NCBI RefSeq assembly: GCF_019400745.1
Contig: NZ_WJIB01000001.1
Location: 496,001-560,000, forward strand
Direction: 5' to 3'
DNA from: Cohnella sp. CFH 77786
GTDB taxonomy: Bacteria > Bacillota > Bacilli > Paenibacillales > Paenibacillaceae
Length of the DNA: 64,000 nucleotides
Shown here: positions 60,286 through 64,000 of the stretch, piece after piece
Layout: each line of letters opens with the position of its first letter
Numbering within the stretch: position 1 is the first letter of the stretch
The notes under the pieces: model-generated
The model's database searches: none
What the model was told of the DNA's origin: nothing
What the model saw: the letters and a program-made list of their open reading frames with translations, nothing else
Position numbers and translations under genes: made by a program

Positions 60286-61317
60286 TCATTGCGCTTTTTC
60301 GGAGGAGGTTCTGAGCAGGAACAGCTCGAGTCCGAGCGCCTTGTCGGTTTGACCGGTCTTCATGGCGTAATCGAGATCCGCGAGTTCGGACAGCAGGCGG
60401 GCCAGCCGGCTTGTGCTGAATTTGCGCGCCTGCTCGGACGTGATCTTGACCGCGTAGGGATGCAGGCCGAGCTGCCCCGCCATTTGCTGCGGCGAATAGC
60501 CTTGTCCGCCCAGTTCCTTCACGTACAACATATTGCGGATCTGACGGACGATAAGCGACATGAGCTTGATCGGCTCTTCCCGCTGCCGGAGCAGATCGTG
60601 GTACAGCGCCAGCACCTTGTCGGTCCTCAGAGCCGCCAGCTCCTCGGTCAGCTTGAACACGTTCTGCTCGGTCGCGGCGGGCACCAATTCGCGAATCGCG
60701 GCGACCGTGATCGTTCCGCCTTCGCCCGCATGCAGGCACAGCTTGTCCGTTTCGGCAGCCAAAGCGTGCATATCCGTACCCACCCGCTGAAGGAGTTCGG
60801 CGGCCGCGCCTTCAGCCATCCGGCGGCCTTGCTTCCCCGCTCTGGCGGCCACCCATTGCAGCAGCTCGTCCGCCCCGAGGGGAGCGAAATTGACGGCTGC
60901 GTCGGCGGATTTGACGGATTTGACCAACTTCTTCCGCTCGTCCAACTTCTCGTGCGGCACCAGAAACACGAGCACCGTCGTTTCGAGCGGCTGCTTCAAG
61001 TAGTCCGCCAGCCGTTCCGGCCTGTGCTCGATCTTGGCCGATTCCTTGCCCGACGCCAGCAGAACGCTGTCCCGCACGAGAACGATTTTGCGCGGCACGA
61101 GGAAGGGAAGCGTCTCCGCTTCGTCCATGACGGCGTCGAGCGGAGACTCCGCCGTGTCGAAACGGACGACCGCCATGTCCCGATGCTCCGGCTCGGCCAA
61201 TTGGTCCGTCAATCGATCGGCGAATTCGTTCATCAAATAGGACTCCGTGCCGAAGCAAGCGTAGAACGGACGGACCTTTCCTTCCCTCAGCTCGCGAAAC
61301 GCTTGTCTTGCCTCCAT
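60286..61317 (-). CDS. holA: DNA polymerase III subunit delta
   Basis: HolA is the clamp-loader delta subunit that opens the beta clamp. The 343-residue protein has the N-terminal FYACFGTESYLMNEFADRLT motif, a pseudo-AAA+ core (LPFLVPRKIVLVRDSVLL, TTVLVFLVPHEKLDERKKLVK) and the C-terminal helical collar (LGLHPYAVKITSEQARKFS). ATG 61317 has GGAGG at 8 nt and is chosen over a GTG five codons upstream. The position between comEC/sigma genes and rpsT is the Bacillales order. Confidence 0.95.
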   Translation of the reverse strand: MEARQAFRELREGKVRPFYACFGTESYLMNEFADRLTDQLAEPEHRDMAVVRFDTAESPLDAVMDEAETLPFLVPRKIVLVRDSVLLASGKESAKIEHRPERLADYLKQPLETTVLVFLVPHEKLDERKKLVKSVKSADAAVNFAPLGADELLQWVAARAGKQGRRMAEGAAAELLQRVGTDMHALAAETDKLCLHAGEGGTITVAAIRELVPAATEQNVFKLTEELAALRTDKVLALYHDLLRQREEPIKLMSLIVRQIRNMLYVKELGGQGYSPQQMAGQLGLHPYAVKITSEQARKFSTSRLARLLSELADLDYAMKTGQTDKALGLELFLLRTSSEKAQ

Positions 61318-61355
61318 CCGATACGCCTCCACGTCTTTCGACTCTTATCATAACA

Positions 61356-61395
61356 ACAAAGAGATCACGCCACGAATGGGACGCGATCCCTTTGT
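61356..61395 (-). terminator. Possible terminator between anti-sigma gene and holA
   Basis: ACAAAG-GATC-CGC pairs imperfectly with GCGATCCCTTTGT around a ~12-nt loop. TTTGTTGTT follows on the minus strand. It lies 130 bp past the anti-sigma stop. Confidence 0.45.
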
Positions 61396-61528
61396 CCTCG
61401 GACATCTATATCAACGTTCGCCGGCCGGCCCATGGAACCGTGCGCGAACGACCGTGACGACGTCCTTCGGACGGCGTCGACACCATCGGTACAGCATACG
61501 CGGAGCGCATGCGGAACGTGACAATGGA

Positions 61529-62566
61529 TCAACGCGAGGCTTCTTTCATTTCCGGAACCTTCAGGTACATTGGGGTTTGTTTCCCTTCCGGGTCCGTGAA
61601 GGTGTAATCCAATTCCGTGCTGCTCTCGTTCCAGACGAGACCGCTGCGCTTGCCGCCTTCCGGAGTCGGGCCGAATGCGAGGCTGCCGTCGCTTGCGTTG
61701 AAGACTTGCAGCACCCCGTCGGTCAAGACCGCTTTCCATTTGCCGTCCGGGGACAGCGATTCTTCCTTGGCCGCCGTGAGCGTGACTCCCTTGTCAGAAA
61801 CAGGCGGCTCGGCGGGAGAATCGGAAGGGGTCGCGGCGAAGTATTGGTCCGCGTTCTCCCCGTGCGTACCTCCGGTACCGGCGTTCGCGGCCGGAGAACC
61901 GGATGGCGCCGCGTTGGACGCTCCGTATGAGCCGGATGCCCCGCCGCCTCCGGACGAAGGCTCTTGCGACGCAGCTCCTTCCTTGGAAAGCTCTTTGCTC
62001 GAAAAGTTTCGCGTGGTCGTATCGGGAGCGAGGAATGTGGACGATGACCCAGCCGGCGGCTCCTGAGCTTCGCCATATTGGTCTTTCGTCGTTAATTTCA
62101 TGCTAAAGCTCTTATCCGACGTCGAGGCCGACTCTTGATTCGCCGCCGCTTCCGGCGCGGAAGCCGCGTCCTGCTGGCTGCTCCCCAGCCGGCCCGTGAA
62201 CGGACCGTTCACCAGCAGCACGCCTACGGCAATCCCCAGTGCTACAACGCCAGACAGCTTGGCGATCCAGCTTCGGCGAGGGCGTGAGGCCCGCCGGCTT
62301 CTCGGGGCGAGCGAAGCCTCCCCGCCGGTCTCCGCGGCCGCGGCATCCCAATCGCCGAGCTCCGGAAGGATTTTGTCGACCAAGCTGTATGGAGGAACGA
62401 CGCGGGGCAGCTGTTCGAGCCCCCGCGACAGATTGACCAGCTTCTCCAGCATGGCGGCGCAATCGGGGCAATGTCCGACATGATCCATCAAGAGCGAAGT
62501 CTCTTGCTCGTCCAGGTCATGGTCGACATGGCGCTGCATCAGCTCCATCACCTCTTCGCAGTTCAT
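61529..62566 (-). CDS. Zinc-finger anti-sigma factor (membrane)
   Basis: This 345-residue protein has an N-terminal anti-sigma zinc domain (His and two Cys in HVGHCPDC, residues ~29-36), a central transmembrane helix (~104-122), and a long extracytoplasmic part. That part is a Ser/Gly/Ala-rich disordered stretch (~130-255, with SSGGGGASGSYGASN) followed by a small beta domain (SPDGKWKAVLTDGVLQVFN). It would hold the adjacent ECF sigma factor at the membrane until an envelope signal triggers release. The start overlaps the sigma stop by ATGA. Confidence 0.88.
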   Translation of the reverse strand: MNCEEVMELMQRHVDHDLDEQETSLLMDHVGHCPDCAAMLEKLVNLSRGLEQLPRVVPPYSLVDKILPELGDWDAAAAETGGEASLAPRSRRASRPRRSWIAKLSGVVALGIAVGVLLVNGPFTGRLGSSQQDAASAPEAAANQESASTSDKSFSMKLTTKDQYGEAQEPPAGSSSTFLAPDTTTRNFSSKELSKEGAASQEPSSGGGGASGSYGASNAAPSGSPAANAGTGGTHGENADQYFAATPSDSPAEPPVSDKGVTLTAAKEESLSPDGKWKAVLTDGVLQVFNASDGSLAFGPTPEGGKRSGLVWNESSTELDYTFTDPEGKQTPMYLKVPEMKEASR

Positions 62567-63111
62567 CCGCGGACACCACCCTTCTGATAGTCGTGAAGTA
62601 AATGCTGCAATTGCTGCCGGGCCCGGAATAAGTAGGATTTCACCGTATTCAGGGGAAGCCCCAACGAATCGGCGATTTCATTGTAGGAAAAATCCTGCAG
62701 GTAGCGGAGTACGACGACGGTCCGGTGATGCTCCGGCAGCTTGCCGATCGCCTCCCGGATTTCTTCCGCCGCGTAAGCCGAGAGAACCTCTCCCTCCACG
62801 TCGTCCTTTGCATGGAAAACGAGCTCGTGTTCGTCGATCGAAACGGAGGGACGTTTACGGCGGAACTTGTCGATGCAGATGTTCGTCACGATCCGCTGCA
62901 CCCAGGTTCGGAATTGGGCCTTCTCCTCATAGGAGCCGATTTTCGTATAAATGCGGATAAGGGCTTCCTGCGCCGCATCCAGCGCGTCCTGCTCATGGTT
63001 CAGCAAATAATAAGCCGTACGGTAAACTTGTTGCTCGATCTCGCGGAGCAGCGATACGAGCGCATCCCGATCGCCCGCTTGCGCGGCCTTGATCAGCGCC
63101 GGCTCCACCAC
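62563..63111 (-). CDS. ECF-type RNA polymerase sigma factor
   Basis: This ~182-residue sigma-70 family protein has only regions 2 (LLNHEQDALDAAQEALIRIYTKIGSYEEKAQFRTWVQRIVTNICIDKFRR at ~40-90) and 4 (LPEHHRTVVVLRYLQDFSYNEIADSLGLPLNTVKSYLFRAR at ~125-165), the ECF layout of the SigW/SigM kind. The likely start is GTG at 63111 behind GGAGGAGAGG; an upstream TTG frame is possible. It is coupled with the zinc anti-sigma gene. Its own promoter was not resolved. Confidence 0.9.
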   Translation of the reverse strand: MVEPALIKAAQAGDRDALVSLLREIEQQVYRTAYYLLNHEQDALDAAQEALIRIYTKIGSYEEKAQFRTWVQRIVTNICIDKFRRKRPSVSIDEHELVFHAKDDVEGEVLSAYAAEEIREAIGKLPEHHRTVVVLRYLQDFSYNEIADSLGLPLNTVKSYLFRARQQLQHLLHDYQKGGVRG

Positions 63112-63252
63112 AGAAGATCCTCTCCTCCCCTGCAACCACTCAGACGTCCGTGTCCTCCGAAAGGTTGCACCGCGCCGGAAGCCTTTTTTCCGGCTTTGCG
63201 GACAATACTTTTAGTCTAGCAAAAATGGGGCGTGGCGCACAGCCCTATATGC

Positions 63253-64000
63253 TCATGGCGCAACGGTTTCTCCGGACGGGCGTTTCGTTTGGCGCCATAA
63301 CGCTCCCCGGGGCGTCACCCGGTAGCGGACCTCGCCGTCCCGGTCCGTTCGGAGCACGGTGAGCCCCGCCCCCGCCAATCTCGCAACCACGGCGGGATGC
63401 GGGTGCCCGTACGGATTGCGCCGACCGACGGAAATCACCGCCTCCGACGGCTTCCACCATGCGAGCCAATCCGGACTGGTTGACGTCTTGCTTCCATGAT
63501 GGGCCGCCTTCATGACATCAACATGCGTGTCCCGCCGCCGAAGCATTCCCGCTTCCCTGGCTTCCCGTACGATATCGGTCTCGCCGCGCGTTTCGACGTC
63601 GCCCGTCAGCAGAAACCGCCTGCCGTATACCGTCAGCATCAGCACGACGCTGCTCTCGTTCTGCTTGTCCAGGACGGGCAGCGGAGCCGGGAGCTCGGCT
63701 GGAGGGACGCTGCCGCCCCTGTCCGTCTCCGGATCCGGAAACAGCACTTCGATTTCGGAGGAATTGTCCGGTTTCCATTTCATGCCGCTTTTCGCCGCGT
63801 AAACCGGGATTCCGCGCCTTTCCGCCTCGCGGAACAAACGGTCCGCCCCCGGGCTTCGTTTCCAAGTTCCGTTCCAAATCACGGCCCCAACAGGAACGCT
63901 CTTCAGCACGGCTTCCGCGCCTCCCATATGGTCGGCGTCCAAATGGGTGATGACGAGCGCGTCAAGCGCGCGGACGCCTCTCTGCCGGAGCAAGGGAACG
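63253..64000 (-). CDS. comEC: ComEC/Rec2 competence protein, C-terminal metallo-hydrolase part (5' end beyond window)
   Basis: The frame enters from the right edge (PLLRQRGVRALDALVITHLD) and runs 248 codons to the stop. It is the metallo-beta-lactamase-like domain of ComEC with HLDADHMGG (HxDxDH), LLTGDVETRGE and VMKAAHHGSKTST. ComEC is the DNA-uptake channel; this domain is thought to degrade the non-transported strand. The membrane competence domain would be upstream. The place beside the sigma gene and holA agrees with comEC. Confidence 0.88.
   Translation of the reverse strand, partial: VPLLRQRGVRALDALVITHLDADHMGGAEAVLKSVPVGAVIWNGTWKRSPGADRLFREAERRGIPVYAAKSGMKWKPDNSSEIEVLFPDPETDRGGSVPPAELPAPLPVLDKQNESSVVLMLTVYGRRFLLTGDVETRGETDIVREAREAGMLRRRDTHVDVMKAAHHGSKTSTSPDWLAWWKPSEAVISVGRRNPYGHPHPAVVARLAGAGLTVLRTDRDGEVRYRVTPRGALWRQTKRPSGETVAP

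Overview
The window reads as a chromosomal segment of a GC-rich, endospore-forming member of the Firmicutes, most likely Paenibacillaceae (Paenibacillus or Cohnella type). The evidence is the gene order comEC, ECF sigma/anti-sigma, holA, rpsT, gpr, spoIIP, yqxA-like, lepA, hemW, hrcA-grpE-dnaK-dnaJ, prmA, rsmE, mtaB, which is the Bacillales core order, together with spore genes (gpr, spoIIP, pdaA, gerP-like) and AddAB instead of RecBCD. Most genes lie on the minus strand. No rRNA, tRNA, IS element, prophage or CRISPR was seen.

Layout: 0-1.5 kb, an iron-siderophore binding lipoprotein (cut by the window edge) with a Fur-like box and an AraC regulator. 1.6-14.5 kb, the recombination block addB-addA-sbcD-sbcC plus a small membrane protein. 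14.6-15.1 kb, degenerate tandem repeats. 15.2-25.8 kb, a Na/Pi cotransporter, an rRNA methyltransferase, a DeoC-like protein, a Nudix hydrolase, mtaB, rsmE, an S2P-type protease, prmA, then an accessory patch (tautomerase, atypical SDR, TetR, two small unknown genes). 26-35 kb, the CIRCE-controlled heat-shock operon, an ARG-box-linked acetyltransferase, hemW and lepA. 35-40.7 kb, a MutS2 paralogue without an Smr domain behind a structured, attenuator-like leader, and a divergent YtrA-type GntR/ABC operon. 40.8-53.5 kb, a sporulation and germination region. 53.7-60 kb, a C4-dicarboxylate/malate module (dctB, dctA, dctS, dctR, malic enzyme). 60.2-64 kb, holA, sigma/anti-sigma and the end of comEC.

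The sporulation region is the most unusual part. In Bacillus, gpr and spoIIP are neighbours. Here about 10 kb separates them, holding a three-subunit molybdenum hydroxylase (xanthine dehydrogenase family) whose operon is interrupted by four tandem GerPA/GerPF-like genes, two Hsp20-type spore-coat-like proteins, a GerPC-like protein, two NodB deacetylases (one PdaA) and about 1 kb of tandem repeats.

The second unusual theme is a set of intergenic tandem arrays at 14.6, 15.0, 33.0, 51.0 and 51.4 kb (and perhaps 42.7 kb). Their sequences differ, yet the period is always 51 or 52 bp. I know of no described element that explains this. Start codons below were chosen from ribosome binding sites and ATGA/GTGA overlaps; several differ from the longest possible ORF.
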